Assembly: GCA_039799645.1 (NCBI GenBank)
Contig: JBDLSG010000022.1
Span: 1-64,000 of the forward strand
DNA: 64,000 bases
Source of the DNA: UBA964 sp039799645
GTDB lineage: Bacteria > Pseudomonadota > Gammaproteobacteria > Steroidobacterales > Steroidobacteraceae
Direction: 5' to 3'
Positions within the stretch are counted from its first letter, which is position 1. The number at the start of each line of letters is the position of its first letter. The position numbers were made by a program, and so were the translations under genes. The notes under the pieces were generated by a model. The model saw nothing but the letters and a program-made list of their open reading frames with translations. It was not told the origin of the DNA and did not search any database. Below are positions 53,860 to 62,295 of the stretch, piece after piece.

Positions 53860-55127
53860 TTAAGCCGTACCTCGCCCGGGAATCCTTGGCCGCATTTTTT
53901 GTCGGAATTTCTTCGGGCTTCCCTTACGCCATGATCGGTGCAACGTTGACCACCCGGCTTGCGCAGGATGGTATCGACAAGCGTGCGATCACCGCGTTCG
54001 CGTTGGCTTTTCTCGTTTATAACCTCAAGCCGTTGTGGGCTTGGGTGGTGGATGGTGTCCGCCTGCCGTTGATCGGTCGTTTTGGCCAGCGAGTGTCCTG
54101 GATGGTGTTCTCCGGTCTGCTCGTGATGGCGGCCACCTTCAACTTGGCCTTCGTCGATCCGGCAGCAAGTTTGCAGGCCACTATCGTGGCAGCGGTGTTG
54201 CTCGGAGTGGCTGGAGCCACGTATGACATCGTCATCGATGCTTATCGCATCGAGACTTTGCAGCCGCACCAACTTGGCATCGGTGCCGGTATGTCGCAGT
54301 ACGGTTGGCGCATCGGCTCGGCGGCAGCCGGTGCCGTTGCATTGCTCGTGGCGGCGCGTGAAGGTTGGGCTGTGGCATACATGGTCTGCGCCGCATTCGC
54401 ATTGCCTGCCATGCTCACGGCATTGACCCTCGGTGAGCCAGCACGGCGAGAGGTTTTGTCAGAGCGGCGCGATCTTGGTTCCGCATGGCGTGCCATCGAG
54501 GGGCCATTTCGCGAATTCTTGCAGCGACCGGGTGCAGGTCTCGTGCTGGCATTTGTGTTGGTGCACAAGGTGGGCGACACCCTGGCCAATTTGACCTTCC
54601 GCTTGTTGTTCGACGATCTCGGTTACACCAACGACGAAATCGCCGTGTATGACGTCGGTGTCGGATTTTGGGCATTTCTAATAGGCATTTTCGTCGGTGG
54701 TTTGATTTTCGGTCGCTGGGGTTTGCAGCGCTCTGTGCTCTTGGCGCTCGTGTTGATGGCGATATCCAATTTGTCGTTCGCTGGCTTGGCTGCCGCGGGG
54801 CATAGCAATCTCGGGCTCGCTGCTGCGATTGGCTTCGAGAATTTCGCCAGTGGTTATGGTGGTGTCGTGGTCGTCGCGTATTTCTCGGCACTCTGCAATT
54901 TGCGATTCACGGCAGCGCAGTACGCACTTATTTCTGCCGCAGCCAGCGTGATCGGCCGCGTTTTGACCGGAACGACAGCCGGTTCTTTGATCGAGTCGAT
55001 TGGCTACGTCGATTTTTATCTGCTTACGACGCTGGCGGCACTACCGGGTGTTTTACTTTTTGTTTTCATGATGCGGCGTGGACTTGTCGAAGAGTCATTG
55101 GGAAGTGCTGGGCGGAATAGGTCATGA
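53856..55127 (+). CDS. ampG: AmpG-family muropeptide permease
   Basis: 423 residues, about 12-14 helices, GTG start. FFVGISSGFPYAMIGATLTTRLAQDGI (split at GATLTT), YNLKPLWAWVVDGVRLP and GATYDIVIDAYRIETL are AmpG signatures. Imports GlcNAc-anhydroMurNAc peptides for cell-wall recycling. No AmpD or NagZ gene is next to it. Confidence 0.9.
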   Translation: MIKPYLARESLAAFFVGISSGFPYAMIGATLTTRLAQDGIDKRAITAFALAFLVYNLKPLWAWVVDGVRLPLIGRFGQRVSWMVFSGLLVMAATFNLAFVDPAASLQATIVAAVLLGVAGATYDIVIDAYRIETLQPHQLGIGAGMSQYGWRIGSAAAGAVALLVAAREGWAVAYMVCAAFALPAMLTALTLGEPARREVLSERRDLGSAWRAIEGPFREFLQRPGAGLVLAFVLVHKVGDTLANLTFRLLFDDLGYTNDEIAVYDVGVGFWAFLIGIFVGGLIFGRWGLQRSVLLALVLMAISNLSFAGLAAAGHSNLGLAAAIGFENFASGYGGVVVVAYFSALCNLRFTAAQYALISAAASVIGRVLTGTTAGSLIESIGYVDFYLLTTLAALPGVLLFVFMMRRGLVEESLGSAGRNRS

Positions 55128-55498
55128 CACAGCGCTTGTGCCGGCTCGCTGATCTCGAGGCGACCGGCAGCATCAGCTTTCAGGTAGGCGAAGGTGATTG
55201 GCCCTTGCGCGGATTCGTCGCGCGGCTGCCCGATGGCAGCGGCTTTCGAGCCTGGGTCAATCGCTGCCCGCATGCCCGTCACCCGCTCGACTTATTGCCA
55301 GGGCGATTTCTCACCGCGGATGGGCAGTGGATCCAATGTTCCTCGCACGGCGCCCTTTTTGCGCCCGATACGGGTATCTGCGTGGCAGGTCCCTGCGTTG
55401 GCAAGGGGCTGCAGCCCGTACCGATCACCGTGATGGGCGATGAAATCAGGCTGGCCGAGTCAGCGCCGAACAGCGACAATGCGCGCCGCTCATCATGA
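55124..55498 (+). CDS. Rieske [2Fe-2S] domain protein
   Basis: 124 residues. Cluster motifs CPHARH and CSSHG (C-x-H ... C-x2-H) are intact. The first half is a short beta-sheet entry, the end is acidic. It looks like a stand-alone ferredoxin subunit of an oxygenase, but no oxygenase lies nearby. Overlaps ampG and marC genes by 4 bases each. Confidence 0.88.
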   Translation: MTQRLCRLADLEATGSISFQVGEGDWPLRGFVARLPDGSGFRAWVNRCPHARHPLDLLPGRFLTADGQWIQCSSHGALFAPDTGICVAGPCVGKGLQPVPITVMGDEIRLAESAPNSDNARRSS

Positions 55499-56130
55499 TC
55501 GAATCCTTCCTCAAATTTTTCGTCGTGTTCTTCCTCGTGGTCGAACCGATTTCGCTCGTCCCGGTTTTTGCGAGTTTGACCGAAGGCGCGAGTGCTCAGT
55601 ATCGCCGCCGCATGGCGATCAAATCCGTCATCGTGGCAGGAATGATCATCCTCGGCTTTGCATTGAGTGGCGCCGCTTTCCTCGGCGCTATGGGCATTAG
55701 CATCGATTCATTCCGAATTTTCGGCGGCTTGCTGTTGTTCCTAGTCGCGCTCGAGATGGTCTTTGCGCGCGAGTCTGGAACGCGAACCTCGACCGACGAA
55801 CAGGCAGAGAGTCGACGCCGCGCCGATATTTCCGTATTTCCCTTGGCTTTTCCGTTCATGTCGGGCCCTGGCGCATTGACCACGATTCTGCTGTGGTTCG
55901 GCCCGGTATCCGTGATCGATCAGCCGGTACTGTTTGCCGCGCTGTCTGCAGCTGCATTGCTCGTTTTGGCTATTTCTTTGGGGATGATGCTGGCAGCAGG
56001 TCCGCTCATGCGACTGCTCGGTGCAACGGGTACCAACGTGGTCAATCGCCTGCTCGGGGTGATCTTGGGTGCACTCGCCGTTCAGTTCATCGTCGATGGT
56101 ATCCGGGCGAGCTTCGGTATCACGCTCTAA
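55495..56130 (+). CDS. MarC/UPF0056-family membrane protein
   Basis: 211 residues, six helices. FFVVFFLVVEPISLVPVFASLT at the start and FPLAFPFMSGPGALTTILL in the middle are typical of MarC (NAAT) proteins. Function uncertain; despite its name MarC is not tied to drug resistance. Ends 2 bases from convergent trmB. Confidence 0.92.
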   Translation: MIESFLKFFVVFFLVVEPISLVPVFASLTEGASAQYRRRMAIKSVIVAGMIILGFALSGAAFLGAMGISIDSFRIFGGLLLFLVALEMVFARESGTRTSTDEQAESRRRADISVFPLAFPFMSGPGALTTILLWFGPVSVIDQPVLFAALSAAALLVLAISLGMMLAAGPLMRLLGATGTNVVNRLLGVILGALAVQFIVDGIRASFGITL

Positions 56131-56132
56131 CG

Positions 56133-56849
56133 CTAGACTCGTCGAAACGAGAGATCCCATACGCCATGGCCAAGTCGTTGCCCTCGCTTCTCGAAGCGGG
56201 TCAGTGCACGCCAGGCGGGTCTCGGCACGAAACCATCGCTGCCACCGTGTTCTTCGCTTCGATTGAAGAACTCGGGGCACGCGCTGATCACCTCGCGCAT
56301 CTGCAAGGCATAGGGCTCCCAATCGGTCGCTAGCTGCAGCAACCCGCCCATTTTGAGTTTCCGTGCTAATAAGTCGACGAAAGGCGCCTGGATCAGCCGA
56401 CGCTTTTGATGCCGCTTCTTGTGCCAAGGATCCGGGAACAGGATTAACACTTCCGACAACGACGAGTCGGCCAGATGCTGCTCCAATACTTCGACCGCGT
56501 CATGGCAAATGACTTTCAAATTACGAAGACCTAGCTCCTTAGCCTGCAGCAGGGCATGTCCGACACCCGCTCGGTGTACCTCGATTCCGATAAAGTCCCG
56601 TTCAGGATCCTGGCGTGCATACTCCACCAGGTTGTCACCGTTGCCGAAACCGATCTCGACGACTTTGTCGGTGACACGACCAAAGATATCCGCCAGGTCG
56701 AGTGTCTCGCGCTTCTCGGGATCGATGTTGATTCCGAAGGCGGGCCAATCGAGCTCGAGGGCGCGACGCTGTGCCTCCGTCATTCGGCCTGCACGCAGTA
56801 CGAAGCTTCGTATGGTGCGGTGAGGTTGAGGGATGGATTGCTCTGACAT
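56133..56849 (-). CDS. trmB: tRNA (guanine-N7-)-methyltransferase
   Basis: 238 residues from ATG 56849; the frame extends further 5' without homology. SAM-binding VVEIGFGNGDNLVEYA, IGIEVHRAGVGHAL, and ILFPDPWHKKRHQKRR plus LQLATDWEPYA are TrmB signatures. Methylates G46 of tRNA. CATAAT lies six bases before the ATG with no SD. Confidence 0.95.
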   Translation of the reverse strand: MSEQSIPQPHRTIRSFVLRAGRMTEAQRRALELDWPAFGINIDPEKRETLDLADIFGRVTDKVVEIGFGNGDNLVEYARQDPERDFIGIEVHRAGVGHALLQAKELGLRNLKVICHDAVEVLEQHLADSSLSEVLILFPDPWHKKRHQKRRLIQAPFVDLLARKLKMGGLLQLATDWEPYALQMREVISACPEFFNRSEEHGGSDGFVPRPAWRALTRFEKRGQRLGHGVWDLSFRRV

Positions 56850-56855
56850 GGTGCA

Positions 56856-56861
56856 ATTATG
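56856..56861 (-). promoter_or_regulatory. -10 element of trmB, six bases from the start codon
   Basis: Minus strand CATAAT (5 of 6), then TGCACC and ATG. Predicts a leaderless trmB mRNA. Confidence 0.5.
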
Positions 56862-56955
56862 ACAGCCGATCGCATTCAGGACTTGCGTCGGCGGCTGGCA
56901 CTTGCGAAAGTTCCGCCCCGGTTCATTCAGCCCGACTTGAAGGATTCTCCGCGCC

Positions 56956-57693
56956 ATGCCTGATCTCGCCCATACCGAAGTTCTGCGGTACACCGCTGGT
57001 GGTAAAGACTTCGCGAGCTACGTCGCTTCCGATCCGGCACGTGCGGGCAAACGGCCTGGCATCATCGTGTTGCCGGAGTGGTGGGGTCTGAACGACTACT
57101 TGCGCCGTCGCGCGCGTGAACTCGCAGGTCTCGGGTTCGTGGCGATGGCGACCGACGTCTACGGTGATGGTCGCGAGGCGGCCGACTCCACCGAGGCGGG
57201 TCAACTCATGGGCGGTTTGTTCGCCGATATTCCGTCTTTGAACGCCCGTCTGCAGGCTGCCTACGAGCAACTGTGCGCACATCCTCTCGTGGATCCTGAT
57301 CGCATCGGTGCCATGGGCTATTGCCTGGGCGGCGCGCTGTCCTTGCATATGGGGCGTCTCGGTATTCCACTGAAGGGCGTAGCGAGTTTTCACGGTGCGC
57401 TCACCCGTGCGCACGAGGCTAAGCCGGGCGAGTTCAAGGCCTCCGTGCTTATCTGTCACGGCGAGGCCGATGGCATGGTGCCCGCAGAGGATCAGGCGAA
57501 TTTCCGCAAGGAAATGGAACAGCTAGGCGTTGACTACCAGTTCAATTCCTACCCAGGCGCAAAGCACGGCTTCACGAATCCCGAAGCGACCGAGAAAGGT
57601 AAGAAATACAACCTGCCTCTCGCCTACGACGAGAAGACCGATCGTCAGTCTTGGGAAGACATGAAGTCCTTCTGGGCGAAGGCGTTTCGCTGA
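56956..57693 (+). CDS. Dienelactone hydrolase family protein
   Basis: 245 residues, AAGGA eleven bases before the ATG. Nucleophile elbow GYCLGG with Cys as in dienelactone hydrolase, catalytic Asp in CHGEADGMVP, His in GAKHGFTNP. EWWGLNDYLRRRARELAGLGF is typical. Physiological substrate unknown; not in a catechol operon. Ends 10 bases from convergent amn. Confidence 0.92.
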   Translation: MPDLAHTEVLRYTAGGKDFASYVASDPARAGKRPGIIVLPEWWGLNDYLRRRARELAGLGFVAMATDVYGDGREAADSTEAGQLMGGLFADIPSLNARLQAAYEQLCAHPLVDPDRIGAMGYCLGGALSLHMGRLGIPLKGVASFHGALTRAHEAKPGEFKASVLICHGEADGMVPAEDQANFRKEMEQLGVDYQFNSYPGAKHGFTNPEATEKGKKYNLPLAYDEKTDRQSWEDMKSFWAKAFR

Positions 57694-57703
57694 GATCGAT
57701 CGA

Positions 57704-58480
57704 CTATTCGTCGAAGCGAAGGTGCTTGACGCTCTTGCCGTGACGGCGAATAAGCCGTAGCGCTTCGATGCCGATGCGGATGTGTCGCTCGACGAACACG
57801 TCCGTGACCACTCGATCTGACGCTTCGGTCTTGACGCCTTCTGGAACCATCGGCTGATCGCTCACGAGTAGCAGCGCTCCTGATGGAATGGAGTTGGCAA
57901 AGCCTGCGGCAAAAATAGTGGCGGTCTCCATATCGATCGCCATGCAGCGCGTTTTGCGCAGGTATTCCTTGAACTCGTCGTCGTGTTCCCAAACGCGTCG
58001 ATTGGTGGTGTAAACGGTGCCGGTCCAATAGTCGCAATCGAGATCGCGAATCATGGTCGACACGGCACGCTGCAAGCTGAATGCGGGTAGAGCGGGTACT
58101 TCAGGTAACAAGTAATCGTTCGACGTCCCCTCGCCGCGAATGGCGGCGATCGGCAGTACGAGATCACCGATCTGATTTTTGCGTTTCAAACCGCCGCATT
58201 TGCCAAGCAGCAGCACTGACTTGGGTGAGATGGCCGACAGCAGATCCATGACGGTGGCCGCATTGGCGCTGCCCATGCCGAAGTTGATCATGGTGATGCC
58301 ATCGGCGGTCGCATTCGGCATGGGGCGATTCGTGCCGCGAACTTCGGCGCCGGTCATCTTCGAGAACAAGTCGAGGTAGTGCCCGAAGTTCGTCAGCAGG
58401 ATGTGTTGTCCGAAGTCCTCTAGGGCCGAGCCCGTATAGCGGGGCAGCCAGTTATCGACGATTTCTTTCTTGGTTTTCAT
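57704..58480 (-). CDS. amn: AMP nucleosidase
   Basis: 258 residues from ATG 58480. Starts MKTKKEIVDNWLPRYTG; VLLLGKCGGLKRKNQIGDLVLP and CMAIDMETATIFAAGFAN are nucleosidase/phosphorylase-family motifs, matching the short AMP nucleosidase form that lacks the N-terminal regulatory domain of E. coli Amn. Splits AMP to adenine and ribose 5-phosphate. The palindromic operator at 58558-58581 lies in the gap between it and the divergent S9 gene. Confidence 0.88.
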   Translation of the reverse strand: MKTKKEIVDNWLPRYTGSALEDFGQHILLTNFGHYLDLFSKMTGAEVRGTNRPMPNATADGITMINFGMGSANAATVMDLLSAISPKSVLLLGKCGGLKRKNQIGDLVLPIAAIRGEGTSNDYLLPEVPALPAFSLQRAVSTMIRDLDCDYWTGTVYTTNRRVWEHDDEFKEYLRKTRCMAIDMETATIFAAGFANSIPSGALLLVSDQPMVPEGVKTEASDRVVTDVFVERHIRIGIEALRLIRRHGKSVKHLRFDE

Positions 58481-58544
58481 GAGGCGCGACGTTAGCACGC
58501 AACGCGCCGTGGCGATGATAGGGCGGGTATGGCAACGTGGAGGC

Positions 58545-58581
58545 TTGACGCTGTTCTGGTGTTATATTTATATATAACACC
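58545..58581 (+). promoter_or_regulatory. Promoter with GntR/YtrA-type operator in front of the S9 peptidase gene
   Basis: TTGACG (58545-58550), 18 bases, TATATA (58569-58574). A perfect 10-bp-arm palindrome GGTGTTATAT-N4-ATATAACACC (58558-58581; core GGTG-N16-CACC) covers the -10. Layout and sequence repeat those of 22864-22901 at the regulator gene, so the same repressor should bind here. Transcription would begin near 58582, 27 bases before the gene. Confidence 0.75.
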
Positions 58582-58608
58582 CCGATGTTATGGCCTACAG
58601 GAACCCCC

Positions 58609-60636
58609 ATGAAAGCCTTTCAATCCCTGCTCGTTGGAGTCTTAGTGACCACTTCCCTGTATACAACCGCTACCCCTGCGAATGCCGCGACAGCCGCAGC
58701 CCCGCTGATCGAGCGCAGCAAGCTCTTCGGTAATCCGAGCCGTTCGGGTGCCTCTCTATCGCCGAATGGCCAGTGGCTATCGTGGTTGGCGCCGCGCGAT
58801 GGCGTCATGAATATTTGGGTTGCACCCGTAACCGATCTTGGCGCGGCCAAGCCGTTAACGGCCTCGAAAGATCGTCCAATACGTCAGTCGTTCTGGTCGC
58901 CCGATAGCAGCATGGTGATGTACGTCCAAGATAAGGGCGGCGACGAAAATTTCCTTCTCTACGCCATCGATATCGCGAGCAGTAACGAGCGCACTTTAAC
59001 GCCCTTCGAAAAAACGCGCGTCCAGATCATCAATGTGTCTCCACTCATCAAAGATCGTATCTTGGTGGGCTTGAATAATCGTGATGCCCGTTGGCACGAC
59101 GTGCACAGTTTGGAGTTGAAGACCGGTAAGTTGACGGAAGTCATGCGTGGCGATGGCTATGCTGGCTTTTTGGCTGATGCCAATCTTGCTATTCGGATGG
59201 CCCTTCGACCCAATGCAGACGGCGGCTATGATTTCTTCACCGTCAGCAACAATACCGTCGAAGAAAAACCCATTGCCTCGACCACACTCGAGGATTCTTT
59301 GACGACCCAGCCTAGCGGGTTCACGACCGATGGCAAAACGCTGTATTGGATCGACAGTCGTGGACGTAACACCGCCGCTTTGATCGCACAGGATGTCGCC
59401 ACTGGCAAAACGCGCGTCGTCGGCGAGAACTCACGCGCGGACATCAGCAACGCCATGAGCAACCCGAAAACGGGTGAGATCGAGGCCTATGCCGTCACGT
59501 ACTTGCGTGATGAGTGGGTTGCGATCGACCCGAAGATTGGCGCCGATCTCGCCTGGCTGCGAGAACAACTGAAGGGTGATGTCAGCGTTACGACGCGCAC
59601 AGAGGACGATCAGTTGTGGACCGTTGCTGTAGATCCCGTGGTTTCGTCTCCGTCAGTACATCTGTTTGATCGTCGGCAGCGCAAGCTCACGGAGCTCTAT
59701 GTCTCGCGCCCCGAGTTGGTCGGCGCACCGTTGCAGACCATGCATACGCTCGAAATCAAATCGCGCGACGGCTTGACGCTTCCGAGCTATCTCACCTTGC
59801 CGCCCGGTAGCGATACCAACAGCGACGGTCGTCCTGAGACGCCCGTGCCGTTAGTCTTATTGGTGCACGGTGGTCCGTGGGCGCGTGACGATTTCGGTTA
59901 CAACCCGTATCACCAGTGGCTTGCCAATCGTGGGTATGCCGTACTGTCAGTCAACTATCGCGGCTCTACCGGTTTCGGCAAGAGCTTCATCGAGGCTGCC
60001 AATCTCGAATGGGCTGGCAAGATGCACGACGACTTGATCGATGCAGTGCAGTGGGCGATCGATCAGAAGGTTTCACCCGCAGACAAAATCGCCATCATGG
60101 GTGGTTCATATGGTGGTTACGCGACCTTGGTGGGTCTGACCTTCACACCGACCACCTTCGCTTGCGGAGTCGACATTGTCGGGCCGTCCAACCTCGAGAC
60201 ATTGTTGAAAACCATCCCTCCTTACTGGACCGCCGGTATTCAGCAATTCCACCGCCGTATGGGCAATCCGAATACGCCCGAGGGTCTCGCGCTTCTCAAG
60301 GAACGTTCGCCGCTCTACAAAGCCGGTAACATTGTCAGACCGTTGTTGATCGGGCAGGGTGCCAACGATCCGCGCGTCAATCAGGCCGAGTCCGATCAAA
60401 TCGTCACCGCGATGCAGCAGAAAGGTATTCCCGTGACTTACGTGCTGTTCCCAGACGAAGGTCACGGCTTTGCGCGTCCTGATAACAATATCGCCTTCAA
60501 TGCGGTGACCGAGAACTTCCTCGCCACTTGTCTGGGCGGTCGCGCGGAACCGATCGGGGCCACAATCAAATCATCATCGGCACAGGTACCGGTCGGTGCT
60601 GCATTCACACCAGGGCTCGAAGCTGCATTGAAGTGA
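58609..60636 (+). CDS. Exported S9-family (prolyl oligopeptidase-like) peptidase
   Basis: 675 residues from ATG 58609 with AGGA six bases upstream; ATG 58585 would fall at the transcript start. Signal peptide cut near TPANAATA. WD-like propeller about 60-370, then the hydrolase domain: Ser500 in GGSYGGY, Asp587 in GANDPRVNQ, His619 in DEGHGF. It resembles acylaminoacyl-peptidase/DPP-type enzymes and probably degrades short peptides in the periplasm. Under a YtrA-type operator, so perhaps induced by the same peptide-like signals as the ABC exporter. Confidence 0.93.
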   Translation: MKAFQSLLVGVLVTTSLYTTATPANAATAAAPLIERSKLFGNPSRSGASLSPNGQWLSWLAPRDGVMNIWVAPVTDLGAAKPLTASKDRPIRQSFWSPDSSMVMYVQDKGGDENFLLYAIDIASSNERTLTPFEKTRVQIINVSPLIKDRILVGLNNRDARWHDVHSLELKTGKLTEVMRGDGYAGFLADANLAIRMALRPNADGGYDFFTVSNNTVEEKPIASTTLEDSLTTQPSGFTTDGKTLYWIDSRGRNTAALIAQDVATGKTRVVGENSRADISNAMSNPKTGEIEAYAVTYLRDEWVAIDPKIGADLAWLREQLKGDVSVTTRTEDDQLWTVAVDPVVSSPSVHLFDRRQRKLTELYVSRPELVGAPLQTMHTLEIKSRDGLTLPSYLTLPPGSDTNSDGRPETPVPLVLLVHGGPWARDDFGYNPYHQWLANRGYAVLSVNYRGSTGFGKSFIEAANLEWAGKMHDDLIDAVQWAIDQKVSPADKIAIMGGSYGGYATLVGLTFTPTTFACGVDIVGPSNLETLLKTIPPYWTAGIQQFHRRMGNPNTPEGLALLKERSPLYKAGNIVRPLLIGQGANDPRVNQAESDQIVTAMQQKGIPVTYVLFPDEGHGFARPDNNIAFNAVTENFLATCLGGRAEPIGATIKSSSAQVPVGAAFTPGLEAALK

Positions 60637-61163
60637 AGTTCGACTTACAACCTCATCTCAAAGGCTCACTCGTGTCACTGCGTCCCTTGGGGCGCAGTGA
60701 CCACGATAATTTGTTTGCGGTTGCCAATGACCCGTTGATCTGGGAGCAGCATCCCGAGCCTAATCGTTGGCAGAGGCCGGTGTTCGATGCCTTGTTCGAG
60801 CGCTTGTTGGAGTCGGGTGGCGCCCTGTTGGTTCAAGAGACATCGACTGGCGCGGTGATCGGTTCGTCAAGTTATTACGCTTGGAACCCCGAAGCTAACG
60901 ATGTGGTCATTGGCTATACCTTTCTAACGCGTCGTGTTTGGGGTGGCCGTTACAACGCGGAATTGAAGCAGCTCATGGTCGATCATGCGTTTCGGTTCGT
61001 CGATCGGGTCTGGTTCCACGTGGGCAACTGTAATCATCGCTCGCAAATGGCCATGACGAAAATTGGCGCGCAGCTCTCACACGAGGCAGTTCGTGAGAGC
61101 GGCGGTGTAACGACATCGTTTTTGCATTACGTGATCGAGCGCAACTCGTGGCAGGAAAAATAA
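60633..61163 (+). CDS. GNAT N-acetyltransferase (RimJ/RimL-like)
   Basis: 176 residues, GTG start in a GTGA overlap with the peptidase stop. SLVSLRPLGRSDHDNLFAVANDP opens the fold and RVWGGRYNAELKQLMVDHAF is the acetyl-CoA-binding motif; NHRSQMAMTKIGAQ follows. Acetylates an unknown amine. Co-transcribed with the S9 peptidase under the GntR-type operator. Confidence 0.88.
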   Translation: MKFDLQPHLKGSLVSLRPLGRSDHDNLFAVANDPLIWEQHPEPNRWQRPVFDALFERLLESGGALLVQETSTGAVIGSSSYYAWNPEANDVVIGYTFLTRRVWGGRYNAELKQLMVDHAFRFVDRVWFHVGNCNHRSQMAMTKIGAQLSHEAVRESGGVTTSFLHYVIERNSWQEK

Positions 61164-61768
61164 TGACTGATGAAGCCGAACGAGCCGAACGTCTACAGGC
61201 AGAGCAAGCCGCGCAATGGGGTCGTAACAAGTATTCGTTTTATGTCGATGTTGGCCTCGGTGCGATGTTTTTCATTCTGGCGAAGCTCACCGACGATCTG
61301 CCGTTCGCCGCAATCACGACGGCCATGGCGGGCCTTGCCGTCGCCGTCGCACAGCGTTTTGTGAAAGTAGATTTATTGGGTGGCCTCGCGATGTTTGGCG
61401 TCGCCATGTTGTTGGTATCGGCCGCGTTTTCTTACGCGTTCGACGATGACTGGGCAGTCAAGATGAAGAGCACCATCCTCGGCGTGATCGTCGCAACGCT
61501 GATGTTTGCGGATGCAGGCTTGAATCGAGGGCGCTACTTCGGCGGTCGGCTTGCGCGTTACATGCCGATGCCGATCGTGCCGCAACGCCTGGCACTCGGA
61601 ATGGCGGTGCTCGGCGTCGTAATGGCGGGCGTCAATTGGCTCGTGGCGACCTATCTCTCGACCGATCTATGGCTGTACTACACGAGCTTCGGCGATTTCG
61701 TGCTGACGGTGACGCTGGTTTTCAGCGTCATGCGGTATGCGCAGCGTAGAGACGGCGAAGCGGAGTGA
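61163..61768 (+). CDS. YciB/IspZ-like septation membrane protein
   Basis: 201 residues from ATG 61163 (TAATG overlap, AGGAAA upstream). About five helices; KYSFYVDVGLGAMFFILAKLT, KSTILGVIVATLMFADAGL and NWLVATYLSTDLWLYYTSFGDF fit the YciB/IspZ family, which is tied to cell-envelope synthesis and division. Somewhat divergent, with a longer N-terminus. Third gene of the S9 operon; abuts the convergent DUF2780-like gene with no spacer. Confidence 0.8.
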   Translation: MTDEAERAERLQAEQAAQWGRNKYSFYVDVGLGAMFFILAKLTDDLPFAAITTAMAGLAVAVAQRFVKVDLLGGLAMFGVAMLLVSAAFSYAFDDDWAVKMKSTILGVIVATLMFADAGLNRGRYFGGRLARYMPMPIVPQRLALGMAVLGVVMAGVNWLVATYLSTDLWLYYTSFGDFVLTVTLVFSVMRYAQRRDGEAE

Positions 61769-62194
61769 TTATTCCGTCCACGCCTTTTGCAAGCTAGCGA
61801 CCGTTTTTCGGCCGCCGCTTTTGCGCACGTAGTCGAGTATGAAATTGCGATGGCGCGCGATTTGATCCCGCGGCAAAGATAGCTTGTCGTACGCAGCGGG
61901 GACGCTGGCCATATCCTTAGGCATGTCGGCCGCAAGCACGTTGGCAGCTTGATTGATGACGCGCTCAGTTCCGGGCAAGGACTCGGTCAGAGCGACGAAT
62001 TCCGCTTCCGGGAGACGGATCTTGGCGACATGCAGCAGGGTGCCCGTAGCCGCCACGGACTTGGAGACAGGTAGCTCCAAGGCAAAGCCGAGTTCACGCA
62101 CGACCTCATCGACCCCGCCCTGCACTTGGGCAGTGGCCGGAGCAACAACGATGCAGGACAGCACGAGTGCGCAAAGTGTGTGGCGAAACGCCAT
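61769..62194 (-). CDS. Exported DUF2780-like protein
   Basis: 141 residues from ATG 62194 with GGGGGAGG upstream. A signal peptide ends near VAPATAQ. The mature part has LLHVAKIRLPEAEFVALTESLPGTERVINQA and FILDYVRKSGGRKTVASLQKAW, the pattern of DUF2780 (VcgC/VcgE) proteins. Function unknown. Monocistronic. Confidence 0.65.
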   Translation of the reverse strand: MAFRHTLCALVLSCIVVAPATAQVQGGVDEVVRELGFALELPVSKSVAATGTLLHVAKIRLPEAEFVALTESLPGTERVINQAANVLAADMPKDMASVPAAYDKLSLPRDQIARHRNFILDYVRKSGGRKTVASLQKAWTE

Positions 62195-62295
62195 ATACAG
62201 GATCCTCCCCCACAGGCACTGTACGTTGTCGCACAAAAGTCTTTCACGGAATATGCCCCAAAACGCAATCTATTCTTTGGTAGGTGGGTAATTAC

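Noticed and set aside
56859..56963. Small ORF of 34 codons upstream of the dienelactone hydrolase gene
   Set aside because: It has no SD, its ATG overlaps the trmB promoter region, it resembles no family I know and it runs past the start of the next gene.
58585..58609. ATG 58585 as start of the S9 peptidase
   Set aside because: It falls at the predicted transcript start, adds a non-signal-like extension, and ATG 58609 has AGGA and opens a proper signal peptide.
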